This document shows, in pieces, positions 43,588 through 52,953 of a DNA stretch of 64,000 nt (within the stretch, counting starts at the first letter, position 1; each line of letters begins with the position of its first letter). Both the position numbers and the translations under genes were made by a program. The notes beneath the pieces were generated by a model. That model saw only the letters and a list, made by a program, of their open reading frames with translations, made no database searches and was not told where the DNA came from. This stretch comes from Butyrivibrio sp. GTDB lineage: Bacteria; Bacillota; Clostridia; Lachnospirales; Lachnospiraceae. The stretch is from the NCBI GenBank assembly GCA_022486625.1, contig JAKVKH010000001.1:62001-126000 (forward strand). The letters are read 5' to 3'.

Positions 43588-44466
43588 ATGGATTCAGTAC
43601 AGGTTTGTGAGGTATGCTTTGCGTCATGCAGACTTTCGGAAGGGCAGACCGGCAGGTGCCATGCGAGGAAGAATGTGAATGGCAGAATTATCCCTGTGAA
43701 TTATGGGAAAATCACGTCACTTGCGCTTGACCCGATTGAAAAAAAGCCACTGCGAAGATTTTTTCCCGGAAGCCGGATTTTGTCAGTGGGAAGCTATGGC
43801 TGTAATCTGAAGTGTCCGTTCTGCCAGAACTGTGAAATCTCCTGTGCAGAGGAAAAAGACGGGCAGTTGATATTTCATGGCAGTGCAGAAGAGGTCATTT
43901 CTTACAGAAAAATAACGCCTTCGGCCTTGTGCCATCTGGCACTTGATTACAGACAGCAGGGCAATATCGGAGTGGCATATACATATAACGAACCGCTGGT
44001 CGGGTATGAATTTGTACGGGATACCGCGCAGCTGGTGCATGAGAACGGAATGCAGAATGTCATTGTGACAAATGCTACGGCAAAGCTTCCGGTACTGAGG
44101 GAACTTCTGCCATGGACAGATGCCATGAATATTGATCTGAAGGGAATCAGACCGGAATATTATGAAAGAGTGCTGGGCGGAGATCTGTATATGGCAGAAG
44201 CGTTTATAAAGGAAGCCGCGCTGAACTGCCATGTGGAACTGACAACACTGATTATTCCGGGAATGAATGATTCGGATGAAGAGATGGATGCGCTGGCGTT
44301 ATGGATCAGCCAGCTGGATCACGGAGATGAAATTCCGCTGCATGTTTCCAGATTTTTCCCAAGATACAGAATGATGGATTCGCAGCCGACGGAAGTTTCG
44401 AAAATCCATCATCTTTCAGAAATTGCACGAAGACATCTTAAGTATGTATATACAGGGAACTGTTGA
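43588..44466 (+). CDS. amrS: AmmeMemoRadiSam system radical SAM enzyme
   Basis: A 292-residue radical SAM enzyme related to pyruvate-formate-lyase activase. The cluster motif is CNLKCPFC (Cys72, Cys76, Cys79). Upstream cysteines (Cys7, Cys10, Cys14, Cys24 in VCEVCFASC and TGRC) form the N-terminal pattern of this family. The start is uncertain: ATG 43588 has GGGTG 9 bases before it, while an in-frame GTG at 43576 would add four residues. It follows the MEMO-AMMECR1 fusion by 90 bases and is its constant partner. The substrate is unknown; modification of the AMMECR1/MEMO partner or of a small molecule are both possible. Confidence 0.88.
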   Translation: MDSVQVCEVCFASCRLSEGQTGRCHARKNVNGRIIPVNYGKITSLALDPIEKKPLRRFFPGSRILSVGSYGCNLKCPFCQNCEISCAEEKDGQLIFHGSAEEVISYRKITPSALCHLALDYRQQGNIGVAYTYNEPLVGYEFVRDTAQLVHENGMQNVIVTNATAKLPVLRELLPWTDAMNIDLKGIRPEYYERVLGGDLYMAEAFIKEAALNCHVELTTLIIPGMNDSDEEMDALALWISQLDHGDEIPLHVSRFFPRYRMMDSQPTEVSKIHHLSEIARRHLKYVYTGNC

Positions 44467-44489
44467 CCTTACACGGTAAAGAGTGACAT

Positions 44490-46409
44490 ATGGCAATGTA
44501 CAATTTTTATTTTGATATCTGCGCAATCTGCATATTATCTACAATTGCAATTATGACATTGTTTCGTAAATGGGTGCCGACATACCAGAACCACGCGTTT
44601 CTGGTACTGTTTTTTGCAATTGCCATGACAGTACTGTCTGAACGGGTGGAAACCCTGTTGCAGATGAATCCGCAGCCTGGGATGCTTTATCATTATGCGG
44701 AAAAGGCGGCAGGAAGTTCTTATTTTACGTTTCATCTGCTCTCTGCAGCGTTTTATCTGATTTATGTGCTTGCAGTGATGAACATACCAGTAAGTATCCG
44801 TCATGATTTTTTTCCGGTATTTTTTGCTTTCTTTGCAGGGATGGCATTGATCGTCTTTAACTGGTTTAATCCTGTTATGTTCTATTATGATGAAACTGGA
44901 CTTTACCATAGAGCACCATTCATGCTTCTGTTCTATCTTTTTGGATGTCATTATGTACTGGGCGGACTGATTACACTGTATCGTCACAGGAGAAGACTTC
45001 AGAACCGGATGGTTAACATCATGGTGAGTTATATTCTCCTCATCATTTTCGGAATGGTTGTTCAGGCTGCATTTTCAAAAATGCTGGTTGAGGGATTCTT
45101 TTCATCCATCAGTCTGCTGCTCACTTACATTACCATTCAGAGTCCGAGTGAAATGATTGATGAAGAGGTGGAAGTACTCAATCGAAGAGCATTTTTGGCA
45201 AGTGCATCCATGCAGATGGACAGAAAAAAGCCGTTTATTACGATCTACCTCGGTGTGGATCATGTACTCGCCATGAGTCAGGCTCTGGGCGATATTCAGC
45301 TCCGGAATCTGATGAAAATGATGGCAGACAGTCTGAAAATATACAGGAAGGATATGTTTCTGTACAGGTATACGGATAATACCTATGCAATGATGATGCG
45401 CAGACCGGATGCGGAGGTTGCACAGCAGATTATGCAGGAATTGGTGGAACGGTTCAGCAAACCCTGGAAGTTTAAAAACAACAGTATTCACGTGGATTTT
45501 TATCTGTGGATGCTGGAATATCCGAAGCAGTATGGAAGTATTGATGATCTCGTAAACCGGAATGAAATGATCATGAAGCCGGAGAACCGCCGCGGACAGG
45601 TGATTGTGCAGGTGGATCAGATTGATTTCATGGGGGATATCAACCTCAGGAATTTTATCAGTCTGTCTATGAAAGCAGTTCAGGACGGATCTGCGGAGGT
45701 TCGATATATTCCGGTATATCACTTGGACGAACAGAAATTCCGAGCACTTGAAGCAGTCTGCTTTTTTCCTGCATCGGACGGAGAGTGGCTGAACGGGCAT
45801 GATTTTATTACCAGTACAGATCACAGCAGGGCACTTGCGGAAGTGGATATGTATGTGCTTGAAAAGGTATGCAGGTTCCTGCATGGGCATCCGTCTGTCA
45901 GGGAAGCTGTTTACGGGGTTTCCATGAAAATTTCACTGATGAAGTTTCTCAGCCAGAATTTTGAAGCATGTGCAGATGAAATGCTGAAAAAATATGAAAT
46001 AGATCCGGCAAAGATCTATTTCAAGCTTTCGGAGACTTCATTCAGCAATATGCCTGAGGATGGAATAAAGAAGATGCAGCGTCTGGAGAAAAAGGGTTAC
46101 CATTTTCTGATCGACGATGTGGGAATCGGCTTCTCAGATATGTATCATCTGATTAATGCACAGGCAGTCAGTGTGAATCTGAATTCATCACTGATCCGAG
46201 TTGCTTCTGAAAGTGTCCGGGCAGGGGCGATGGTCAGAGATCTGGTGGAAATGATACATGATTCACACCAGCAGATCGGTGCGGAAGGTGTGGATACGGC
46301 ATGGCAGGCAGAAGTTCTGAAAACACTTGCCTGCGATTATGCGCAGGGAGATTTTTATTCCAGACCGCTTAAGGAAGAGCAGCTGATGACGTTTTTACAG
46401 GAACACTGA
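44490..46409 (+). CDS. seven-helix membrane protein with degenerate GGDEF and EAL domains
   Basis: A 639-residue protein with about seven membrane segments in the first 215 residues, then a GGDEF-like domain without the GGDEF loop and an EAL-like domain. EAL reads EAV, DDFGTG reads DDVGIG, and VAEGVET reads GAEGVDT. The key catalytic acids are therefore partly lost, and it is unlikely to be an efficient cyclic di-GMP phosphodiesterase; it may sense the nucleotide or pair with its neighbour. The next gene is a paralogue with an intact EAL. It starts 23 bases after the AmmeMemoRadiSam radical SAM gene, with weak SD AAAGAG. Confidence 0.8.
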   Translation: MAMYNFYFDICAICILSTIAIMTLFRKWVPTYQNHAFLVLFFAIAMTVLSERVETLLQMNPQPGMLYHYAEKAAGSSYFTFHLLSAAFYLIYVLAVMNIPVSIRHDFFPVFFAFFAGMALIVFNWFNPVMFYYDETGLYHRAPFMLLFYLFGCHYVLGGLITLYRHRRRLQNRMVNIMVSYILLIIFGMVVQAAFSKMLVEGFFSSISLLLTYITIQSPSEMIDEEVEVLNRRAFLASASMQMDRKKPFITIYLGVDHVLAMSQALGDIQLRNLMKMMADSLKIYRKDMFLYRYTDNTYAMMMRRPDAEVAQQIMQELVERFSKPWKFKNNSIHVDFYLWMLEYPKQYGSIDDLVNRNEMIMKPENRRGQVIVQVDQIDFMGDINLRNFISLSMKAVQDGSAEVRYIPVYHLDEQKFRALEAVCFFPASDGEWLNGHDFITSTDHSRALAEVDMYVLEKVCRFLHGHPSVREAVYGVSMKISLMKFLSQNFEACADEMLKKYEIDPAKIYFKLSETSFSNMPEDGIKKMQRLEKKGYHFLIDDVGIGFSDMYHLINAQAVSVNLNSSLIRVASESVRAGAMVRDLVEMIHDSHQQIGAEGVDTAWQAEVLKTLACDYAQGDFYSRPLKEEQLMTFLQEH

Positions 46410-46438
46410 GATAAGGGCAGACAAAAAGGGAGCGAAAA

Positions 46439-48373
46439 ATGCCATACGATCTTTGGTTTAATCTGTGCGGACTGATTCTGACAGTGGCGATTATCCTCAT
46501 TACCAGAATAGAACCCAGCATTCCGTCTTTACAAAACAGAATATTTAAAAAAATGCTTCTGGTTACACTGATGATTAATCTGCTGGCAACGTTTCAGAAT
46601 ACAGTGTTCAGAAACAGCGTGATTCCGGCCGGAGCTGCCGGCGCGGCGGACATGTTCATAAGCTTTCTGACAGGTCTGTTTACATTGATGATTCCGGTAC
46701 TTTCCGGATTATATGTATGTGGAATTTTCGGGATTGAATTTGAACTGAAAAAAAAGATGATGATTCTGTACCTTCCGGTGATTTTTGAAACGCTGGTTTA
46801 TTTTTCAGGACTTTTCATTCCGGGAATTTACAGCCTCAGCAGACATAACGGTGTAGCCTATACGTTTCCGCTTGCTTTTTTACTGTTCATACAGTTGCTG
46901 TATTATCCACCGCTTACATTATATCTGGCGATCACAAGAGGACATCTGCTGACCAGGGAAAAGAAAACCTCGTTATGGGCGTTCCTGATACTGACATTGA
47001 CCGAAATTCCGGTGCGGATGGTTTCGGAATCATCTTCCATTTATCAGTTTGAACTGGTAATCTGTCTGTTGTTCTGTGAATTCACGCTTCAGAATCCGAG
47101 TGAAAATCTGGATCCGGATACCAGATTCTGGAACAGAAATGCATATCGGGCAATGGTTACGACAGCATTTGCTGCAGAAGAGCCGTTTCTTCTTATTGGG
47201 ATCTTGATTGAAAACATGTCAATTATCAGGAGTTCTTTCGGAAGTCTGGAAACGGATGAACTGGTGAGAAATATCGGAGTATATCTCCGAAAGGTGGATA
47301 ACGGCGCGGAGATCTTCAGGACAGATCATGATACGCTGGTAGTAATGCTTAAGAATATAGGTGACGGGGAACAGACTGTTCAGAAAATTGCAGAACGCTT
47401 TCGGACACCATGGCAGATGAAAGAACAGAATGCAATGCTTTACACGCATGTGTGCAGCCTTCAGTGCCCGTCAGAAGCCGGAAGCGTCGAGGAAACGCTC
47501 AGACTGATCAGCCTGATGACACAGGAAGCACAGAGCCATGGAAAAGAGTTTGTTCATTTGTCTGAAATGGATATATCAAGAGGAGAAAGAGTCCGTGAGG
47601 TGGACGAAATTGTAAAGCATGCTCTGGATGAGCATCTGCTGGAAGTATACTATCAGCCGATCTATTCACCTGACCAGGGAAAGTATCTTTCTGCAGAAGC
47701 ACTTCTGAGACTGCATCATCCTCAGAAAGGGTTTATTTCTCCGGTAGAATTTATTCCGGCGGCAGAACATAACGGAATGATTATCAGGATCGGACAGTTT
47801 GTGCTGAATGAGGTCTGCAGGATGCTGAAGGAAACAGATGCAATCAGCTGCGGAATTGAGTATGTGGAAGTGAATCTGTCTATTGTGGAGTGCATTCAGA
47901 GTGACCTGGCGGAAAATATTGTCAGAACACTGGAGCGCAACCGTGTTCTTCCCAAACGGATCAATCTGGAAATTACAGAATCAGCGGAATCGCTTTCCGG
48001 AATGATACATGAGAATATTACCAGGCTTTCGCAGGAAGGCTTTTCTTTTTCACTGGATGATTTTGGAACCGGTTATTCCAATCTGATGCGGACAATTGAA
48101 CTGCCGATCAGTATTGTCAAACTTGACAAATCGCTGATCGGTCCGGCAACCAGATCAAAACGGGCATATGATGTGCTGACGGATATCGTTCATATGAACA
48201 AGGAAATGGGATATGAGACAGTTGCAGAGGGTGTGGAAACGGAAGCAGAATCCATTATGGTACAGGAGATGGGATGTGAGCATATTCAGGGATTCTATTA
48301 CGCAAAACCGATGCCCAGGGATGAATTCCTGAAGTTTCTGCATGACAGAGGACGCGGCGGGGACAGTGTCTGA
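46439..48373 (+). CDS. seven-helix membrane protein with degenerate GGDEF and intact EAL domain
   Basis: A 644-residue paralogue of the preceding protein. About seven membrane segments in the first 220 residues are followed by a GGDEF-like domain without a GGDEF loop and a full EAL phosphodiesterase domain. Visible EAL motifs: AEALLRLHHP, EVNLSIVE, EITESAE, SLDDFGTGYSN, KLDKSLI, VAEGVET and QGFYYAKP. It should cut cyclic di-GMP at the membrane. GGGAG precedes the ATG. It lies 29 bases after the degenerate copy, so the two are probably made together. The signal sensed by the membrane part is unknown. Confidence 0.88.
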   Translation: MPYDLWFNLCGLILTVAIILITRIEPSIPSLQNRIFKKMLLVTLMINLLATFQNTVFRNSVIPAGAAGAADMFISFLTGLFTLMIPVLSGLYVCGIFGIEFELKKKMMILYLPVIFETLVYFSGLFIPGIYSLSRHNGVAYTFPLAFLLFIQLLYYPPLTLYLAITRGHLLTREKKTSLWAFLILTLTEIPVRMVSESSSIYQFELVICLLFCEFTLQNPSENLDPDTRFWNRNAYRAMVTTAFAAEEPFLLIGILIENMSIIRSSFGSLETDELVRNIGVYLRKVDNGAEIFRTDHDTLVVMLKNIGDGEQTVQKIAERFRTPWQMKEQNAMLYTHVCSLQCPSEAGSVEETLRLISLMTQEAQSHGKEFVHLSEMDISRGERVREVDEIVKHALDEHLLEVYYQPIYSPDQGKYLSAEALLRLHHPQKGFISPVEFIPAAEHNGMIIRIGQFVLNEVCRMLKETDAISCGIEYVEVNLSIVECIQSDLAENIVRTLERNRVLPKRINLEITESAESLSGMIHENITRLSQEGFSFSLDDFGTGYSNLMRTIELPISIVKLDKSLIGPATRSKRAYDVLTDIVHMNKEMGYETVAEGVETEAESIMVQEMGCEHIQGFYYAKPMPRDEFLKFLHDRGRGGDSV

Positions 48374-48379
48374 TGGTGC

Positions 48380-48408
48380 TTGCAAACAGCATCACATCAG
48401 TGTAATAT
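48380..48408 (+). promoter_or_regulatory. promoter of hisS
   Basis: TTGCAA (48380-48385), 17-base spacer, TAATAT (48403-48408). The short leader leaves no room for a T-box. Confidence 0.55.
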
Positions 48409-48450
48409 AGTGTCTCAGGTAAAAACAAGCAGGAAAGAGGATAAGAATTC

Positions 48451-49719
48451 ATGGCACTGATTAAGAAACCGGTAACCGGTATGAAAGATGTTCTCCCGGC
48501 GGAGATGCAGCTCCGGGATTATGTGATTGGCGTAATTAAGGAAACCTATGCCAAGTTTGGATTTACATCAATTGATACTCCCTGTGTGGAATCTCTTGCA
48601 AATTTGAACAGCAAGCAGGGCGGCGAAAATGAAAAGCTGATTTTCAAGATCATGAAGCGTGGAGAGAAACTTCAGCTTGATCAGGCAAAAACGGAAAATG
48701 ATCTGACAGACAGCGGACTCAGATATGATCTGACAGTACCGCTTGTTCGTTTTTATTCCAATCATATGAGTGAGCTTCCGGCTCCGTTCAAGGCACTGCA
48801 GATGGGATATGTATGGAGAGCGGATCGTCCGCAGAAGGGAAGATACCGCCAGTTCATGCAGTGCGATATTGATATACTTGGAGAGCCTTCCAATCTTGCA
48901 GAAATCGAATTGATTCTTGCGACAACGACGACGCTTGGCAGATTGGGGTTCAAAGGCTTTCAGATCAGAATCAATGAGAGAAGAATTCTGAAAGCAATGG
49001 CGGCATACAGTGGTTTTCCGGAAGAAAGTTATGATTCTGTCTTCATTACACTTGATAAAATGGATAAAATCGGTTTGGAAGGTGTTGCAGCAGAACTGGC
49101 GGAAAGCGGATTTGATGAGACACAGATCGGACGTTATCTGGATCTGTTCCGGGGCATGCAGGATGCACACGGACTTGAGGGATTAAAGTTCCTGGCAGAT
49201 ACGCTGGGAGATTTTATGGAGAATTCCGTCAGAAATAATCTGGAAGAGATCATTCGCAGCGTAGAAAATACAAAAGCAGCAGAATTTGAGATGATATTTG
49301 ACCCGACACTGGTGCGGGGCATGTCCTATTATACCGGTACGATTTTTGAAATTGCCATGCCTCAATATGGCGGAAGCTGTGGCGGCGGTGGACGTTATGA
49401 CAAAATGGTAGGAAAGTTTACCGGGCAGGATACACCGGCATGCGGATTCTCCATTGGATTTGAGCGTATCATCATGATCATGATGGATGAAGGATTTCAG
49501 GTTCCGGGAGCAGCAGAGAAAAAGGCATATCTGGTTGAGAAAAGTGTGTCCGGTGAGCGACTCAGTGAGATTATCGCACAGGCACAGACAGAGCGTTCGG
49601 CCGGGGTGCAGGTACTGGTAGCCAGAATGAACAAGAATAAGAAATTTCAGAAAGAACAGCTGGCACAGCAGGGATACACAGATATTAAAGAGTTTTATGA
49701 AAATCCGATACAAGTGTAA
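48451..49719 (+). CDS. hisS: histidine--tRNA ligase
   Basis: Class II aminoacyl-tRNA synthetase, 422 residues. Motif 2 is visible in WRADRPQKGRYRQFMQCD, the histidine motif as LVRGMSYYTGTIFEI, and motif 3 as FSIGFERI, with GGGGRYD before it. The usual LDYYTG reads MSYYTG. The C-terminal anticodon-binding domain is present (RSAGVQVLVARMNKNKKFQ). HisZ, the regulatory paralogue, lacks several of these blocks, so the synthetase call is preferred. A second hisS elsewhere in the genome is possible but cannot be seen from here. Confidence 0.9.
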   Translation: MALIKKPVTGMKDVLPAEMQLRDYVIGVIKETYAKFGFTSIDTPCVESLANLNSKQGGENEKLIFKIMKRGEKLQLDQAKTENDLTDSGLRYDLTVPLVRFYSNHMSELPAPFKALQMGYVWRADRPQKGRYRQFMQCDIDILGEPSNLAEIELILATTTTLGRLGFKGFQIRINERRILKAMAAYSGFPEESYDSVFITLDKMDKIGLEGVAAELAESGFDETQIGRYLDLFRGMQDAHGLEGLKFLADTLGDFMENSVRNNLEEIIRSVENTKAAEFEMIFDPTLVRGMSYYTGTIFEIAMPQYGGSCGGGGRYDKMVGKFTGQDTPACGFSIGFERIIMIMMDEGFQVPGAAEKKAYLVEKSVSGERLSEIIAQAQTERSAGVQVLVARMNKNKKFQKEQLAQQGYTDIKEFYENPIQV

Positions 49720-49752
49720 AAAGCGCTGTAATAATGGGATTTTTATACGCAG

Positions 49753-49784
49753 AAAGGGGCTGTCGCCATGGTGACAGCTCCTTT
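49753..49784. terminator. terminator between hisS and the convergent transferase gene
   Basis: AAAGGGGCTGTC (49753-49764) and GACAGCTCCTTT (49773-49784) around GCCATGGT, 12 base pairs with one G-T. T-rich tails are short in both directions; it probably serves hisS first. Confidence 0.78.
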
Positions 49785-49807
49785 TGCGTGCAGAAGAAGG
49801 CATCTGC

Positions 49808-50515
49808 CTATTGAAAATCAGACGGTAACAGTTCCCTGATGTCAAACGCGAGAGGATCAGAGCACAGGGCCGTGCAGGCCGTGCAGGAATATCCCGGGAG
49901 TTGAAGCGGCTCATAAAGTGCCGCAGCGGGTTGACCATTTTGAAGAATAAGATGATGGGCAGGATCGGCGCTGAAGGTGGTGAGACCTTCAGAAATACCA
50001 TTTCCGGTGTATTTGATGAAAGCTTCTTTACAGGACCAGATGCGATAGAAACGTTCCTTTTCCTGACCGTCATTTTCATGAAAAATGAAATTCTGCTCCT
50101 GTGGTGTATAAAATCTGCGGGCAATGCCCTGAAAGGCTGCTCTGCGATGCTCCTGGAGGTCGATTCCCACTTCGCATGTACCTGTTACACATATGGCATA
50201 ATCTCCGGAATGAGAAACGGAAAAGAAATATTCCGGATAATCTTCGGAAAAAGGTTTTCCATGCGGCCCGTATCCATAGCGCAGTCTTGTAAGCGAAGCG
50301 TCTCCTGTCATCACCCTGAAAGCGGAACGGAGTAGAAGGGCGGCAGCAAGGCTGCGAAAACGGTCTTTTTCATTCCGGCAGGCAAGAATCTTTTTACAGA
50401 CAGAGGGATCAGTCTGCGACAGGAGCGCTGCACAGCGTTCCTCAAAAGGCAAAAAAACGGCGTTTTTTTCATATGCTTGCATTAAGTTTTTAATATTGTT
50501 ATAGTATAAAATCAT
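49808..50515 (-). CDS. 4'-phosphopantetheinyl transferase (Sfp type)
   Basis: Transfers the phosphopantetheine arm from coenzyme A to carrier proteins of fatty-acid, polyketide or non-ribosomal peptide synthesis. The 235-residue product shows the Sfp-type motifs GPHGKPF, FSVSHSGDYA, VGIDLQEH and RIWSCKEAFIKYTGNGI. I choose the ATG at 50515 because AGGTGA precedes it by about 5 bases; a GTG at 50524 would add three residues. No polyketide or peptide synthetase gene lies in the window, so its carrier protein is elsewhere. It is a single gene on the reverse strand. Confidence 0.88.
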   Translation of the reverse strand: MILYYNNIKNLMQAYEKNAVFLPFEERCAALLSQTDPSVCKKILACRNEKDRFRSLAAALLLRSAFRVMTGDASLTRLRYGYGPHGKPFSEDYPEYFFSVSHSGDYAICVTGTCEVGIDLQEHRRAAFQGIARRFYTPQEQNFIFHENDGQEKERFYRIWSCKEAFIKYTGNGISEGLTTFSADPAHHLILQNGQPAAALYEPLQLPGYSCTACTALCSDPLAFDIRELLPSDFQ

Positions 50516-50597
50516 CGGCTTCACCTGTACTTTTCTGACGAATTCATTCTATATGGAAGTATGAAATAACGCAAGCCGGGAAGGCGGCAATACAGAT

Positions 50598-51275
50598 TTG
50601 AGTAAATATACAACGGTCATTTTTGACCTGGATGGGACACTTCTGAATACACTGGAGGATCTGAAAAACAGTGTGAATTATGCACTCAGTACACATCAGA
50701 TGCCGGAACGGACACTGGAAGAGGTTAGGCAATTTGTCGGAAACGGTGTGGAGAGGCTGATGGAACTGGCCATTCCGGATGGAAAGACCAATCCGGATTT
50801 TCATGATACCTTTGCAGATTTCAAGGCACATTATCTGATTCACTGCAACGATACAACAGGACCGTACCCGCATATCATGGATCTTCTGAAAGCGCTGAAG
50901 GAGCAGAACTATAAACTGGCAATCGTATCCAATAAATATATCAATGCAACACAGGAACTGAACCGCATGTATTTCAGCAGCTATGTGGATGTGGCAATCG
51001 GAGAAAAGACAGGAATCCGTAAGAAACCGGCACCGGATACCGTACTGGAAGCCATGCGCGAGCTTGGCAGCAGCAGACAGGAGTGTATCTACGTAGGAGA
51101 TTCGGATGTGGATGTGGCAACTGCCAGAAATACAGGAATTCCCTGCATTTCAGTCAGCTGGGGATTCAGAACGCATGAGGAACTGCTGGCATCCGGGGCA
51201 ACATTGTTTGTCAGTGATCCGATGGAAATTCCGGATCTTCTGAAAGCAGATACCATTGATACGATAAAAATATGA
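50598..51275 (+). CDS. HAD-family phosphatase (phosphoglycolate-phosphatase-like)
   Basis: A 225-residue haloacid-dehalogenase hydrolase. Motif I is DLDGTLLNT (Asp10, Asp12), motif II AIVSNK, motif III the RKKPAPD lysine, motif IV GDSDVDV. The helical cap between residues about 17 and 80 is that of the Gph/PpaX group, which cuts phosphoglycolate, pyrophosphate or small sugar phosphates. The start is TTG at 50598; no ATG fits. The CorC-type gene follows 34 bases later. Confidence 0.88.
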   Translation: MSKYTTVIFDLDGTLLNTLEDLKNSVNYALSTHQMPERTLEEVRQFVGNGVERLMELAIPDGKTNPDFHDTFADFKAHYLIHCNDTTGPYPHIMDLLKALKEQNYKLAIVSNKYINATQELNRMYFSSYVDVAIGEKTGIRKKPAPDTVLEAMRELGSSRQECIYVGDSDVDVATARNTGIPCISVSWGFRTHEELLASGATLFVSDPMEIPDLLKADTIDTIKI

Positions 51276-51309
51276 GTTTGAAGGCGAGCACATCGCAGAA
51301 AGGGCTATT

Positions 51310-52653
51310 TTGCAAACTACAGTCATACAGGCCGTAATTTTACTGATTCTGCTGATTTTGTCAGGCTATTTTTCATCAGCAGAGACTGCACTGACCACGG
51401 TGAACAAGGTCAGAATCAAAAGCCTTGCAGATGAAGGAAATAAAAAGGCGAAGGCAGTTCTGAAAATTTCTGACAGGTATCAGAAGATGCTGTCAACGGT
51501 TCTGATCGGAAACAATATTGTAAATCTGACGGCATCATCGCTGTCTACCGTTATAGTGACCAATCTCTGGGGCGGGTACATGGTAGGTATCAGTACAGGA
51601 GTACTGACATTTGCGGTACTTCTGTTCGGAGAGATCGTACCAAAGACAATGGCATCCAATAAGGCGGAAAAAATTGCGTTGAATTATGCCGGGAGCCTTT
51701 TGTTTCTGATGAAGGTTCTGACTCCTCTGGTATGGTTTATTGATATTTTTGCCGGATTTTTCCTGCGGCTGATGCATGTGGAGCGGGGAACCAAGGTGGC
51801 AATGACGGAGAACGAACTTAAGACTTATGTGGCAGTCAGTCATGAGGATGGCGTCATTGAAAGCGGAGAAAAGAAGATCATATACAATGTATTTGACTTC
51901 AGTGATTCTGTGGCCAGAGATGTCATGATCCCCAGAATTGACATGTCCTGTGTCAGTGCGGATGCGAGTTATGAAGAGGTGGCACATTGCTTCAGGGAAG
52001 ATATGTACACACGGATTCCGGTTTATGAAGATAATCAGGATAATATCATCGGACTGGTTAATATCAAGGATCTGTTCTTTGTTTCGGACAGAAATAATTT
52101 CCATGTTAAGGATTATCTGCGTCAGGCCTATTATACCTATGAATATAAGAAAACGTCAGATCTGATGCTTGAGATGCGTGAACATACCTGGAGTGTGGCG
52201 TTTGTACTTAATGAGTACGGCGCAACGGTTGGAATGATTACACTGGAAGACCTGCTGGAAGAGATTGTCGGAGAGATCAGAGATGAATATGACAGCGATG
52301 AGGAAGAAATGATCCGTGATCTTGGAGATCACAGGTATTTGATTGAAGGCAGCATGAAGCTTGATGATATCAACGATGCACTGAACATGTCACTGGATTC
52401 GGAAGACTATGATTCTATCGGTGGTCTGATGATAGAGCATCTGGATCGTCTCCCGTATAGCAGGGAGAAAATCACGCTGGACAACGGAATCATGCTGGAA
52501 GCAAGGGGCGTGAAGAAGCACCGGGTGGAGAAAGTACTGATGACAGTGCCGGAAAGCATATACCGAACGGACAATGAGAATGAGGAGACAGGAAAAATAC
52601 AGGAAGGTTCCGTATCGTCAGAAAACTCCGGGAATGGCAGTGCTGACGAATAA
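51310..52653 (+). CDS. HlyC/CorC-family transporter-associated protein (DUF21-CBS-CorC_HlyC)
   Basis: A 447-residue membrane protein. The DUF21 domain (about residues 1-175, four membrane segments, opening SGYFSSAETALTTVNKVRIK) is followed by a CBS pair (about 195-320, DVMIPRIDM and YTRIPVYEDN) and a CorC_HlyC domain (about 340-425). Members have been linked to magnesium or cobalt efflux and metal resistance; the haemolysin name is historical. The start is TTG at 51310 after AAAGGG. The tail is Glu/Ser/Gly-rich. It has no obvious partner and precedes the SCIFF promoter. Confidence 0.9.
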   Translation: MQTTVIQAVILLILLILSGYFSSAETALTTVNKVRIKSLADEGNKKAKAVLKISDRYQKMLSTVLIGNNIVNLTASSLSTVIVTNLWGGYMVGISTGVLTFAVLLFGEIVPKTMASNKAEKIALNYAGSLLFLMKVLTPLVWFIDIFAGFFLRLMHVERGTKVAMTENELKTYVAVSHEDGVIESGEKKIIYNVFDFSDSVARDVMIPRIDMSCVSADASYEEVAHCFREDMYTRIPVYEDNQDNIIGLVNIKDLFFVSDRNNFHVKDYLRQAYYTYEYKKTSDLMLEMREHTWSVAFVLNEYGATVGMITLEDLLEEIVGEIRDEYDSDEEEMIRDLGDHRYLIEGSMKLDDINDALNMSLDSEDYDSIGGLMIEHLDRLPYSREKITLDNGIMLEARGVKKHRVEKVLMTVPESIYRTDNENEETGKIQEGSVSSENSGNGSADE

Positions 52654-52662
52654 AAAAAAGCT

Positions 52663-52690
52663 TTTACTCATTCATAATCTATGATATACT
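52663..52690 (+). promoter_or_regulatory. promoter of the scfA-scfB-secDF cluster
   Basis: TTTACT (52663-52668), 16-base spacer, TATACT (52685-52690), about 70 bases before the scfA start. Confidence 0.65.
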
Positions 52691-52760
52691 ATTTCAATGT
52701 ATGAAAACCGGGAACAGATGTGTCCCCGCCAAGTGTTTTCAAAGTAAGGAGGAACATAAG

Positions 52761-52907
52761 ATGAAGCATATCAAGACTCTTGCGACAAGAAATTTAAGAG
52801 AATCCATGAAAAAGGGCGGCTGTGGTGAATGCCAGACATCCTGCCAGTCAGCATGCAAAACATCCTGCACGGTAGGAAATCAGAGCTGCGAACAGTTAAA
52901 GAAGTAA
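52761..52907 (+). CDS. scfA: six-cysteine peptide SCIFF, ranthipeptide precursor
   Basis: A 48-residue precursor of the SCIFF family (six cysteines in forty-five residues), near-universal in Clostridia. The leader is MKHIKTLATRNLRESMKKGG; the core has Cys at 21, 24, 28, 32, 36 and 43. In the studied Thermoanaerobacter homologue the maturase links Cys32 to Thr37 by a thioether; both positions are present here (Cys32, Thr37). AAGGAGG precedes the ATG by 6 bases, an excellent site. The maturase scfB follows after a hairpin. The biological role of the mature peptide is not established, though signalling or quorum roles have been proposed. Confidence 0.97.
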   Translation: MKHIKTLATRNLRESMKKGGCGECQTSCQSACKTSCTVGNQSCEQLKK

Positions 52908-52926
52908 TCCAATCATAATATGCAGA

Positions 52927-52953
52927 CAGGCAGCGACACAATATCGCTGCCTG
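52927..52953 (+). terminator. hairpin between scfA and scfB, likely partial terminator
   Basis: CAGGCAGCGA (52927-52936) and TCGCTGCCTG (52944-52953), 10 perfect base pairs with loop CACAATA; the tail TTCTGTGCGTTTT is only partly T-rich. It would let the precursor be made in excess of the maturase. Confidence 0.6.

Noticed and set aside
48373..48450. T-box or other tRNA-responsive leader for histidyl-tRNA synthetase
   Set aside because: Only about 40 bases lie between the promoter and start, too short, and no T-box sequence is present.
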